Below are positions 52,763 to 61,859 of a stretch of DNA of 64,000 nucleotides, piece after piece. The position numbers and the translations under genes are program-made. The DNA comes from Cohnella silvisoli (GTDB taxonomy: Bacteria > Bacillota > Bacilli > Paenibacillales > Paenibacillaceae), in assembly GCF_021190915.1 (NCBI RefSeq), contig NZ_JAIOAP010000007.1, forward strand, positions 124,001-188,000, written 5' to 3'. The notes under the pieces were generated by a model. That model saw only the letters and a list, made by a program, of their open reading frames with translations. It did no database searches and had not been told where the DNA came from. Each line of letters begins with the position of its first letter. Within the stretch, counting starts at the first letter, position 1.

Positions 52763-54406
52763 TCACTCATCGTGGATCGCCCATGCCGGCAATTCCGCTT
52801 CCTTGCCGCCTTGATTCTGGTGCCGCTCGCGGAATTCCGACGGAAGCATGCCCGTATATTTGCTGAACACCCTGGTGAAATAACGACGTTCCAAGTAACC
52901 GACCATCTGGCCGATTTGCGTGACGCTTTTGTCGCTTAAGGCGAGTAAAGACTTTGCCATTTCCATGCGCTGCTTCGTCACGTATTCTACGAAGGTTTCT
53001 CCAACATGCTGCTTGAATAACAGACTGAAATAGCTTCCGCTTATGCCAAGGTAATCAGCGAGCATATCAATGCTGAGCTCTGTCGACAGGTTGCGTTCGA
53101 TATAATCTCTGGCCGATAACATGAGCACGTCGCTCGTCTTTTTCTTCATGACGCTTTCGATCGATTGGTCGACTAGCCGATTAATAACGAGCAGCGTTTC
53201 GCGAATGCCGTGATGCTGATCGATCTGACGCCAGATGGCGATCTCTTCCTCGCGGGTCATCACTTCCATCGCCCGCATTTCCCGCAGAAGATGAATGCAC
53301 AAATAATGGACGATCGGCGCGACCCGCTCGAAAGAAGTTTCGGGAAGCAAACGGAAGCTGTCGTTAAGCTGCTTCAGCGCGGTTTCGGTGCGGCGGCGGT
53401 CGCATCTCTTCAAACCCGTGACCATTTCCTCTATCCGATCCCACAACTGCTGCGAAGGTTCGGTACTGCCTCTGATTTTCTCGGAAACGATGACCCCGAG
53501 TTCCGCGGACGGGGACAAGTTAAGCGAGCGTTGCAAGCTTTTATAAGTTCTGGCCAACTGCTCTAAGGAAACTTCCGATGGATGCAGCGCGATGCGGATG
53601 CTCAGCTTGAGATAGCTTTGTACCGCATGCCGCAGCTTTTCCGCCCATTCCAGGCTCTGCTCGCGATTGTACAGATCCGGAGCCATTCTTTCGATAAGCA
53701 CGCACCATTCCCCGCTTCGCACCTGCAGCACGGAATGAGGTACGCCGAACGATACGAGGTTTTCCTGCAAAATATTGTGAATGGCAAAATTCCACAGCTT
53801 ACGTTCTTTATCGTCCCACGTTCTTTCCCGTTTGGAGTAGTCGGCGACATCGACCAGCATCATTGCGAACGTCAAATTCTCCCCTTCCATCTCATGAAGC
53901 TTCAGGAAGGGCCGGGTCGAGCCTCCTCCGAGATCGACAAGTCTGTCGTACAGCACCTTCTCGTAGGCGAGATGAAAAACCTGCTTCCATTCCTGCTGCA
54001 TCGACTGCTGCTCAACGCTTCTTTCACGAATGCCGTCCGCAAGCCGCTTGATCGTATTCGCAAGCTCTTCGTAGTCGATCGGCTTCAGAATATAATCTTT
54101 CACTTCATAGCGAATAACCGATCGTACGTAGCTGAAATCCTGATAACCCGTCAACATGATCACTTCCGCTTCCGTGTCGAACTCCCGGAGAGCGCCAAGA
54201 AACTCGATCCCGTCCATGACCGGCATCCGTATATCGCACAATATTAATTGCGGTCGCATCGCACGCGCCAACTCCAAAGCTTGCTCGCCGTTGCGGGCCG
54301 TCCCGATGAGCTCGATGTCGAGTTCGTCCCAAGGAACGACGGCTTGCAGGTTTTTCAAAATATTGATTTCGTCGTCGACGAGCATCGCTTTAAGCCTCAA
54401 TAGCAA
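52763..54406 (-). CDS. Response regulator, YesN/AraC type
   Basis: 547 aa. Receiver (AMLVDDEINILKNLQAVVPW, Asp in LILCDIRMPVMDGIEFL, VKDYILKPIDYEELANTI), a 250-aa linker, and C-terminal AraC HTH pair (IDMLADYLGISGSYFSLLFK, VTQIGQMVGYLERRYFTRVF). It abuts the sensor gene upstream, and the nagZ gene follows. A role in chitin/muropeptide sugar control is inferred from that neighbour. Confidence 0.92.
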   Translation of the reverse strand: MLLRLKAMLVDDEINILKNLQAVVPWDELDIELIGTARNGEQALELARAMRPQLILCDIRMPVMDGIEFLGALREFDTEAEVIMLTGYQDFSYVRSVIRYEVKDYILKPIDYEELANTIKRLADGIRERSVEQQSMQQEWKQVFHLAYEKVLYDRLVDLGGGSTRPFLKLHEMEGENLTFAMMLVDVADYSKRERTWDDKERKLWNFAIHNILQENLVSFGVPHSVLQVRSGEWCVLIERMAPDLYNREQSLEWAEKLRHAVQSYLKLSIRIALHPSEVSLEQLARTYKSLQRSLNLSPSAELGVIVSEKIRGSTEPSQQLWDRIEEMVTGLKRCDRRRTETALKQLNDSFRLLPETSFERVAPIVHYLCIHLLREMRAMEVMTREEEIAIWRQIDQHHGIRETLLVINRLVDQSIESVMKKKTSDVLMLSARDYIERNLSTELSIDMLADYLGISGSYFSLLFKQHVGETFVEYVTKQRMEMAKSLLALSDKSVTQIGQMVGYLERRYFTRVFSKYTGMLPSEFRERHQNQGGKEAELPAWAIHDE

Positions 54407-56251
54407 TCACTCCCCCGTAACCTTTGGTATCAGGCATTTGATGACGGTTCCTTGACCTGCCTCGCTGCAAAGAATGAGCCCGTACCCGCTTCCGTAATGA
54501 ATGCGCAGACGATCGGCTACATTACCGACGCCAAGCCCGCGACGTTCACCGGTTTCGGGGGATTCCTCATACATTTCCTGCAAGGAGGTCATGCCGCTAG
54601 TCGCGAATTGGGCCAACCGTTCCTGTGAAATGCCGATCCCATTGTCTTCAATATATATCGCGATATTATCTTTTTCTTCCCGGGCGCTCACATGGATTCG
54701 TCCCATGTAATCAATCCCTTCGAACCCATGCTGGATGCTATTCTCGACAAGCGGCTGCAGCGTCAATTTCAAGATTGGATTTCCCATGAGCCGCTGAGGA
54801 ACGTCTATCGTATATTCGAACAATTCTTCGAATCTGTACTTCTGGATTTCCAGGTAGCTTGTCAAATGCTCCAGCTCCTGCTCGATCGTTATTTCTTCTT
54901 TTTGCTGGATGCTGATTCGCAAAATATTCGCTAGCCTCTGCACCATTTTGCTTACTTTGCGGCCTTCGTTCTGCACCGCGAGGATGTTGATCGATTCCAA
55001 GGCATTAAACAAAAAGTGCGGTTTAATTTGCGCCTGCAGCAGTGCCATCTCCGCTTTGCGCTTGCGCCTCTGCTCCTGCTTCACGTCTTCGAGCAGCTCC
55101 GCTATCCGGGTTACCAAGCTATTAAAGCCTCTGGCTAGCGTAGTCGTCTCGTCTTTGCCGACGATCTGAACGCGCGTCGAGAGATCGCCTCGCTCCACTT
55201 GGCGCATAGCTCTTACAACCCGCACGATAAAAGTAACCGTACGACGGACGAACATGAGATTAAAGGCCAGCGCGAGAATGAGTGAGATAGACGTGATGAC
55301 CGCCATCCAACGTAATACGACGATCATGTCGCCGGATAAATATTGCCAGGAGGTGACCATGACCAATTTCCAATCCCCGACGCCGAGGCGCTGCAATTGC
55401 AAGTCCTGCACGGAAACGAGGCTTTTGCGTCTATCGAAGGACAACGTTTTGCTTTGCGCCTCAGAGCTTTCCAAGTTAATACCCTTAGCCGTCGTATCTA
55501 CGAGATCGGATACATACCTTCCTTCCGCCTCCGACTCGTTATCGAATATAACTTTGCCATTGCCTCCGACAATGAGAAAACGTCTGTCGAGCTTGCCTTG
55601 GCTGCTGTAAAAGCTGAAAATCCGGCTTAACTCGTTCATCTGAAACCGCGTCACCAGCACGCCTTTGCTCGTAAGCGTGTCAATATCAAGCAATACCCGG
55701 ATTTGCGTGAAAAAATTATTTTCGCCCGTCAAATCCCGATCCTCGTTAGGCCCGACCCATACCGGAGCCCCGTATTTCCGCAAAACCTCGGCATAGATCG
55801 GGTTGCTTTCCAGAACTTCCCGAGGAATCGGAGTATCTTTAGTAAAGTTAACATTGACTTGACGGTTGTCATTGCGATACAACGTAACGGATTTAATGCC
55901 CGGATAAGTTAGGAGCACACGCTGGCGCAACCGCTCCTTCTCCAGCAGTTCATCGTAATCGGCATTGCTTTTTGCCGGGGTGTTGCCGCTATTCGGATCC
56001 AGGCCTCCTAGCGATTGTTTCAAGCTCTCTACGCTATCTTCCGTCGTAACCCAGAAATCGGAAAAATAATTGGCTTCCTTGATCATGTTATTGATATTCC
56101 GTCCGATCGCCTTCAACGTCAGTTCCGTCTGCTCCGCGTATTTTTCCTCGGTCACTTTCTGGAATACCAAATAAGAAACGCTGCCAAGCACGAACAAAGG
56201 AACGATAATAAAAGCGAAAAATGCGGCGAAAATGCGTTTGCTCAAACTCAT
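54407..56251 (-). CDS. Sensor histidine kinase, YesM type
   Basis: 614 aa. TM1 (about 8-28, IFAAFFAFIIVPLFVLGSV), extracellular Cache domain, TM2 (about 300-325), HAMP, His region LLQAQIKPHFLFNALESINI, N-box PLVENSIQHGFEGID, G-box DNGIGISQERL and GVGNVADRLRIHYGSG. It precedes its regulator directly. A TATAAT at about 56287-56292 is a possible -10, but no clear -35 accompanies it. Structured repeat copy 2 lies 186 bp upstream. Confidence 0.92.
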   Translation of the reverse strand: MSLSKRIFAAFFAFIIVPLFVLGSVSYLVFQKVTEEKYAEQTELTLKAIGRNINNMIKEANYFSDFWVTTEDSVESLKQSLGGLDPNSGNTPAKSNADYDELLEKERLRQRVLLTYPGIKSVTLYRNDNRQVNVNFTKDTPIPREVLESNPIYAEVLRKYGAPVWVGPNEDRDLTGENNFFTQIRVLLDIDTLTSKGVLVTRFQMNELSRIFSFYSSQGKLDRRFLIVGGNGKVIFDNESEAEGRYVSDLVDTTAKGINLESSEAQSKTLSFDRRKSLVSVQDLQLQRLGVGDWKLVMVTSWQYLSGDMIVVLRWMAVITSISLILALAFNLMFVRRTVTFIVRVVRAMRQVERGDLSTRVQIVGKDETTTLARGFNSLVTRIAELLEDVKQEQRRKRKAEMALLQAQIKPHFLFNALESINILAVQNEGRKVSKMVQRLANILRISIQQKEEITIEQELEHLTSYLEIQKYRFEELFEYTIDVPQRLMGNPILKLTLQPLVENSIQHGFEGIDYMGRIHVSAREEKDNIAIYIEDNGIGISQERLAQFATSGMTSLQEMYEESPETGERRGLGVGNVADRLRIHYGSGYGLILCSEAGQGTVIKCLIPKVTGE

Positions 56252-56436
56252 CTGTCGGCGCCCGTCCTCTCGGGAAATGTGACTTCATTATAGCAGGAGG
56301 AGGAAGCTCTAGGGACTGGATAGCGGCAACTAATCGATATACCTTTATTATAAAGCGCGGGGTTGGGCGGTATAAGTTATTATTCCCACTATGGGGGGAT
56401 AAAAATGGACAGTGGTTTTGAATGAGGGCGTTGGAC

Positions 56437-56592
56437 GGAGCTGTATGCGGCAGTACGCGATGATATCTCTCTCCAGCCGCTTGCTGTAAACCCTTTGCCT
56501 GATGGATAAATGCAGAAAAGGTGGCAAAGGGTTTACAGAGGCGGACGTTGCACTCTTCCGAGAGATATCATCGCTCCCTGCCTTTCGGCTCC
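56437..56592. repeat. Structured intergenic repeat, copy 2 (long interrupted hairpin)
   Basis: Lies in the 440-bp gap between the GH42 gene and the YesM gene. Helices: GGAGC/GCTCC (56437-56441 with 56588-56592), GGCAG/CTGCC, an internal loop TAC/TCC, a perfect 15-bp stem GCGATGATATCTCTC/GAGAGATATCATCGC (56457-56471 with 56560-56574), CCGC/GCGG, and an apical 13-bp stem TAAACCCTTTGCC/GGCAAAGGGTTTA (56487-56499 with 56523-56535). The loop sequences equal those of copy 1; the helices do not, but remain paired. The rest of the gap holds no gene I can see. Confidence 0.8.
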
Positions 56593-56690
56593 TTCCATTT
56601 TCCATTGCAACAACCACTTATGGGCTGGGGCAGGAGGAGGAAAGAGAAGAGACAAGAGATGAAACAAAATAAGAGGCAATAATCTAAGTG

Positions 56691-58709
56691 CTATACTAAA
56701 GAATTACTAAATACAAGGACTCCATTTGGTTCCAATTCCACCTCGGTCGCTAAGGGTTCATCTGTAAACAGATTCACGCTTCCCGTCGGAGGGGTGAAAC
56801 TGACCAGATCGTTAGAATGATTCAGGACGAAATAAATGTTTTGCTCTTCCCGCCTGCGCACGGTGACTTCGACTAGGGGATGATCGACATTCCATTCGGG
56901 AAGCGCTCCGGTTTCCTTGCAGATTCTATCGAGCAGCCGGGTTCGGGCGGAAGCGTCTAGCTCCGTTGCAATATAATAGGCCTTCCCTTTGCCATAGGCA
57001 TTGCAAGTTACCGCGGGACATTCCGCGAAATAATCGGACGTAAACTCGGCGACGACTTCTGCCGTTTTGTTGTCTACTACGTCGTACCATATGCTTGATG
57101 CATAGCCAGCTGAGGAGACACCTTTCCCATCTAGGAATTGCAGCTGCTGCGATTCACCTTCCGGAATGATTCCGTAATCGTCGATTTCGATTCCGAGCAG
57201 CTTTTTGAACGGTCCCGGCAGCACTTCGGAACGCATGCGGTTATCCGGCAGCTTGGCGCCCGCCCGGAAATCCATGACGACCGTCCCTCCAATCTCGACG
57301 TAACGATAGATTTTGTCCGCGAGAGCATCGTCAACAAGCGCGAGATGCGGCAGGATGATGAAGTTGTACTTGGTGAAATCAGCTGTCGGCGAGACGACAT
57401 CAACGCCCGTATGTTTCTCTATAAAATAGCGATGGTAGTTTTTCACTTGACGGAGGTACTTATAACCCGGATTATGCGGCTGAATATCGAACACCCAATC
57501 ATTATCGAAACAGCGGATAATGGCAGCTTGATTGCACACAATGCTGCCGTCCAAGTGTGGCGCCAACTTGGCAAGTTCCGCTCCGACCTGGCGGACTTCA
57601 TCATATTTGCGGCCGGGAACGCCGCTATGCTGCAAAATGCCGTGCCAATGCTGCTCCGCTCCGGCGACGGCCGTACGCCAGCGGAAATACAGCAGCGCAT
57701 CCGCTCCGTGGGCGATCGATTGATAAGTCCATCTCCGCAGCTCTCCCGGCTTCGGCGTAACTTTCAGAATATGAGCTCCCGGCGTACCGCTTTGATGCTC
57801 GAGAACCCAATAATTCGCCTGTTTGAAGCCCCGGGTCATATCGTGGTGCAGCGCCGGAGTGTAAGGATTAATCGGCTCGTTGTCCGGGAAATTCGCATAA
57901 ACGTCAAGCCCTGATATATCCAGCGGTTTGGCCAGCTTGTAATAGTCAATTTCATTAAAGGTGCCCATCATATTGTGCGTGATTTTCTGGTGCGGGGCGG
58001 CGCTGCGGATAATGCCGATCTGAATATCCTGGAACCGGCAGACGGCTTCGGAGGAAAATCTCCGAAAATCCAATTGATACCCCGGATTATGAAGCTGGTA
58101 TACGGTAAGCTTGGGCGTCTCGATTTCTTCGAACGAGTTGTACATATTGTTCCATACGACGGTGCCCCAACTTTCGTTTAACGCGTCTATTGTGGAATAT
58201 TTGCGCTTGAGCCAGCCTTGGAATGCCGCTTTGCACGTATCGCAATAACACCATGTCGTATCTACGCAACCGAATTCATTATCAATCTGCCATCCGATGA
58301 CGTTGGCATTATTTTTATACCGTTCGGTCATAGCGCCGACGAGCTTGCGTATATAGCTCGGATAATCCGCGTTATTAAAACAATAATGCATTCGGGTGCC
58401 GAATCCGCGAACATGTCCGTACATATCGCGCTTGTACATATCCGGATGGCGGTCCATAATCCATTTCGGCGGACTGGCGGTCGGCGTTCCGAGAATGACT
58501 TGTATTCCCGCGGAACCGAACATCTCGATCAATCTGTCCAACCAATCGAACGTAAATTGACCTTCCGACCGCTCTATTTTATTCCATGCGAATTCCGTCA
58601 GTCTTACTAGATTAAACCCGGCCTCGCGCATTAACGAGATATCTCGCTCCCAGCGTTCCTCAGGCCATTGCTCCGCGTAATAACAAGCTCCAAAATACAT
58701 CGTTGCCAC
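56691..58709 (-). CDS. GH42 beta-galactosidase
   Basis: 672 aa, cytoplasmic (no signal peptide). GH42 TIM barrel with acid/base Glu 145 in GWQIDNEFGC and nucleophile Glu 304 in WVLEHQSG. The four-Cys zinc cluster is present (Cys 110 and WCYCDTC at 153-159). A trimerisation domain (about 390-600) and a small C-terminal domain follow. It hydrolyses beta-galactosides imported as oligosaccharides. Its start is 41 bp after the stop of a YesN-type regulator, so the TCS, transporter and enzyme form one locus. Confidence 0.94.
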   Translation of the reverse strand: MATMYFGACYYAEQWPEERWERDISLMREAGFNLVRLTEFAWNKIERSEGQFTFDWLDRLIEMFGSAGIQVILGTPTASPPKWIMDRHPDMYKRDMYGHVRGFGTRMHYCFNNADYPSYIRKLVGAMTERYKNNANVIGWQIDNEFGCVDTTWCYCDTCKAAFQGWLKRKYSTIDALNESWGTVVWNNMYNSFEEIETPKLTVYQLHNPGYQLDFRRFSSEAVCRFQDIQIGIIRSAAPHQKITHNMMGTFNEIDYYKLAKPLDISGLDVYANFPDNEPINPYTPALHHDMTRGFKQANYWVLEHQSGTPGAHILKVTPKPGELRRWTYQSIAHGADALLYFRWRTAVAGAEQHWHGILQHSGVPGRKYDEVRQVGAELAKLAPHLDGSIVCNQAAIIRCFDNDWVFDIQPHNPGYKYLRQVKNYHRYFIEKHTGVDVVSPTADFTKYNFIILPHLALVDDALADKIYRYVEIGGTVVMDFRAGAKLPDNRMRSEVLPGPFKKLLGIEIDDYGIIPEGESQQLQFLDGKGVSSAGYASSIWYDVVDNKTAEVVAEFTSDYFAECPAVTCNAYGKGKAYYIATELDASARTRLLDRICKETGALPEWNVDHPLVEVTVRRREEQNIYFVLNHSNDLVSFTPPTGSVNLFTDEPLATEVELEPNGVLVFSNSLV

Positions 58710-58750
58710 TCCCCCATAATCAACCGATTTTCTGCAGCTCCATATGCCCT

Positions 58751-59995
58751 TTATTCCATTTCCGTGCGGAATTCATTGGCGCTCTTTCCCGTATATTGTT
58801 TGAACTTCTTGTAAAACCAATCGATTTCCTTAAATCCGACTTCTTGGGAAATTTCATACACTTTCTTGTCGGTGAACATCAGCAAATCCTTGGCGGCGTC
58901 CAGCCGTTTCTGCAGCAAATAATCCTTGAAAGATATTCCCGCGTAAGAACGGAACAGTTGGCCGAGCTGATTCGGATTAACGAATAGTTCCGCCGCAATT
59001 TGCTTAAGCTCGAGATTGGCCGCATAACGTTCCTTAACGATCTGCTTCACTTCCTCGACAAGCAAATAGTGGCTGTCGGTGCTCTGCTGCACCCGGTCCG
59101 CAAGCCAAATCGATTCGGCGGCAGGAAGCAAGCTTTGCTTGTTCAGCACTTCAAGCGCCGCTTCATAGGAACCGGGCACGTCTTCGAAGGAAGACACGAT
59201 CGGCCCGATGGAAACCGCTATTTCGGCTTTCGCATACTGAGCAACCTCGCTTCGCATAAGCCGGGCCTTCTCCCAGAGGTTCTCTCCTCCAATCTCCTTC
59301 TTGTTAGCCATATACACGATGCCGAAGCGTTCCAATGATTCCTCGAACAATAACCCGTTGTTTCCGAACAGCTCCTCTACGACATTGCGAACGGCAAATC
59401 TTCTAAGCTGGATTCCCGCCCGCGAGAGGGTATTTTGGGCCTGAAGCAAATCCGTAAGCTCCACGATAAATACGCAGAACGGCTCGCCGCCCTCCTGAGC
59501 CCACCATTTGAAATCGTTGAATGCCGAAGGGTCGATCAGCAATCCGCGCGCCCAGCGCCGCACCAACTGTTCGCGTACGAGAGGCATTCCTTGGTACCAC
59601 TTTTTCTTCTCCATCGCTTCATTCTCGATATCGACCTTAACGGCCAGCAGCTTCTCCTTCAGCTCATCCGTGCTCACCGGCTTAAGCAAATAATCCTTTA
59701 CGCCCAGTTGCATCGCCCGGCGGGCATATTCGAATTCCCCGTAACCGCTAAGCAAAATGATCGGCACTTCGGAAAACTCCCTAACGCCTGCAATCAGATG
59801 CAAGCCGTCCATTCTAGGCATTCGAATATCGCTTATAATCAAATCGATTGATCGCTTGCGGAACGACTCGAGCGCCTCTTCGCCATTGGAAGCTTCTTCG
59901 ATGATGCGAAATCCGTATTGCTCCCACGGAATCAAATTTCGGAGAGATCGCAGCGCGGCGGGCTCGTCATCCACAATAAGCACATTCAGCATCAT
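58751..59995 (-). CDS. Response regulator, YesN/AraC type
   Basis: 414 aa, shorter than the other two YesN proteins here. Receiver: VLIVDDEPAALRSLRNLIPW, Asp in LIISDIRMPRMDGLHLI, VKDYLLKPVSTDELKEKL. C-terminal AraC HTH: LKQIAAELFVNPNQLGQLFR and VYEISQEVGFKEIDWFYKKF. It overlaps the sensor gene by 4 bp. Likely targets are the GH42 gene and the adjacent transporter. Confidence 0.92.
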   Translation of the reverse strand: MMLNVLIVDDEPAALRSLRNLIPWEQYGFRIIEEASNGEEALESFRKRSIDLIISDIRMPRMDGLHLIAGVREFSEVPIILLSGYGEFEYARRAMQLGVKDYLLKPVSTDELKEKLLAVKVDIENEAMEKKKWYQGMPLVREQLVRRWARGLLIDPSAFNDFKWWAQEGGEPFCVFIVELTDLLQAQNTLSRAGIQLRRFAVRNVVEELFGNNGLLFEESLERFGIVYMANKKEIGGENLWEKARLMRSEVAQYAKAEIAVSIGPIVSSFEDVPGSYEAALEVLNKQSLLPAAESIWLADRVQQSTDSHYLLVEEVKQIVKERYAANLELKQIAAELFVNPNQLGQLFRSYAGISFKDYLLQKRLDAAKDLLMFTDKKVYEISQEVGFKEIDWFYKKFKQYTGKSANEFRTEME

Positions 59996-61794
59996 TGATC
60001 GTCTCCTTCGTTTAATTGATTAAGCTCCGCGTTCTCCGCAGCAATCGGCACCGTAAATTCGGCCTTCGTTCCTTTGCCGTTGCTGCTAAGCTCAAGACCG
60101 CTTTCCGGACCGAACGTCGCCATTAGCCGGAAATGCACGTTGCGCACGCCGATATGACTTCCCGATAAAACGGATTGTTCGTCGTTCAGCCATTCCCTAA
60201 TTTCTCGCAGCCGATCGGGATCGATACCGACCCCGTCATCTTCAACCGTCAGCCTCCAGCATTGCTCCTCCAATACTGCGCTAATCCGTATCCATGTCGG
60301 CTCATCGTTCATTTCCAAGCCGTGAATCAAAGCATTTTCCACCAGCGGCTGCAAGGTCAGCTTCGGAATATACAGGTTGAGCGCCGCTTCCGGCACCTCG
60401 ATGCGATATTGCAGACGGTGCTCGTAACGCAGCTTCTGAATCCGTAAATACGTAGATACGAGCTCAAGTTCCTCTTGCACGGTTATTTGCTCGGCCTTAT
60501 TTTGCAGAAGGAATCGGAAAGTTCGGGCAATCATGTCGACGATATCGGCGTTTTTGGCGTCTTTGAGGTCGAGCAGGTTAGCGCGAAGCATATTCAGCAC
60601 GTTAAACAAGAAATGGGGATTGATTTGCGCCTGAAGCGCGTACAATTCCGCTTCGCGCGTACGCAGCGCCATATCTTTGCTGTCGATTTCCGACTGATAC
60701 ACTTCCCGGATAAGCGTCTCCAGCTGTTTGACCATCTCGTTGAAAATACGGCCCAACTGGCTGATCTCATCGTTTCCGCTTACTTCCACGAACCCGCGAT
60801 ATCGGTCTTGATGGACCGTGCGCATTTTTTTCGCCAGACTTGTCAGCCTCTTCGTCAAACCAATGGATAAGCCGTATACGAGCAGTGCGGCAAAGCCGCA
60901 AGAAGCGGCGAACATCAGATAAGCCAGCCACCGCATCCGCTCAACCTTGGGCATCAACTCATCAAGCGGAACGATCATGATCACCCTCATATCCCGTAAC
61001 GCGCTCCGGCTGTTTAAGTGCCGATACAGCACCAGGGAAGAGCTGCCTTCGTCCTCCAATTGGAAAAAGCCATTGCCTTCGCCAATCCGGGAGGCAAATG
61101 GAAAATCCTGAAGCTCGGGGATAGATTTATTACGGTCTCCGCTGTCGAGCAGCACTTGGCCATCTTTCAGAATGAATAATAACCGGGCTCCGCGACTTTC
61201 TTCTTCAATCAGCCGATACAGCTCCCGCTCCCTTACTTCAATGGAAGCGTACAGGTCCGTGCCGGGCTCTAAGTAATCCAGCTTCTGCTTCAGGCTGAAT
61301 ACCTGTTCGTTCGACATCGGGATGCGGTACGAATTCGTCCAATACATTCCGGACGGCTTGTTTTTCAAGGTAATATACCAAGGCTCATTGCGGACCTCTT
61401 CGTCGATCATCGTGACGTTGGCGTAAGTGAGCGTCGGGTTGTCGGAATAAAATTTGACGCGATAAATATCCTTAATGCCTTCCAGATTAAACAAATACGG
61501 CTGCAAATAGTCGAAATACGCTTGATAGGCTACCCGTTTGTCAGGGTACCTCGTGAGCAGCACCTGCTGCAGCGTAAGGTTAAGGTAAAAGGAATTGGCC
61601 GTCTCCTCATACGATTGCAGCTTGTTGTCCAAATTGGAGGTAACCTGAGCAAGCGTCTGCGCCTTCGTCTCGGTAATCGCATCGAACAGCAGGCTGGCGC
61701 TGCGTTTGGTCAGGAAATAAGTTAATGACCCCATCAGCAGGATGGCCGCAAACAAATAAACGACGAATAATCGAGTTTGTATTCTCACGTCCAT
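59992..61794 (-). CDS. Sensor histidine kinase, YesM type
   Basis: 600 aa. TM1 (about 9-27, LFVVYLFAAILLMGSLTYF), extracellular domain, TM2 (about 285-310), HAMP, His region LQAQINPHFLFNVLNMLRAN, N-box PLVENALIHGLEMND, G-box DDGVGIDPDRLREI and GVRNVHFRLMATFG. It lies downstream of the binding-protein gene and a strong small hairpin, and is coupled to its regulator. Confidence 0.92.
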   Translation of the reverse strand: MDVRIQTRLFVVYLFAAILLMGSLTYFLTKRSASLLFDAITETKAQTLAQVTSNLDNKLQSYEETANSFYLNLTLQQVLLTRYPDKRVAYQAYFDYLQPYLFNLEGIKDIYRVKFYSDNPTLTYANVTMIDEEVRNEPWYITLKNKPSGMYWTNSYRIPMSNEQVFSLKQKLDYLEPGTDLYASIEVRERELYRLIEEESRGARLLFILKDGQVLLDSGDRNKSIPELQDFPFASRIGEGNGFFQLEDEGSSSLVLYRHLNSRSALRDMRVIMIVPLDELMPKVERMRWLAYLMFAASCGFAALLVYGLSIGLTKRLTSLAKKMRTVHQDRYRGFVEVSGNDEISQLGRIFNEMVKQLETLIREVYQSEIDSKDMALRTREAELYALQAQINPHFLFNVLNMLRANLLDLKDAKNADIVDMIARTFRFLLQNKAEQITVQEELELVSTYLRIQKLRYEHRLQYRIEVPEAALNLYIPKLTLQPLVENALIHGLEMNDEPTWIRISAVLEEQCWRLTVEDDGVGIDPDRLREIREWLNDEQSVLSGSHIGVRNVHFRLMATFGPESGLELSSNGKGTKAEFTVPIAAENAELNQLNEGDDQ

Positions 61795-61826
61795 CCCTCC
61801 CTTAGGGTCGCCAACACTTGAGGAAT

Positions 61827-61846
61827 CCCCGACCGCATGGCCGGGG
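61827..61846 (-). promoter_or_regulatory. Intercistronic hairpin between binding protein and YesM-type kinase
   Basis: CCCCGGCC-ATGC-GGTCGGGG on the reverse strand: 8-bp stem with one G-U pair and a 4-nt loop, no T-run. Probably limits 3' decay of the binding-protein mRNA or reduces read-through into the sensor genes. Confidence 0.5.
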
Positions 61847-61859
61847 AAACCTACCGAGC

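Noticed and set aside
57138-57914. Forward-strand 258-codon frame
   Set aside because: Antisense to the GH42 gene, whose catalytic motifs are clear; no start signals.
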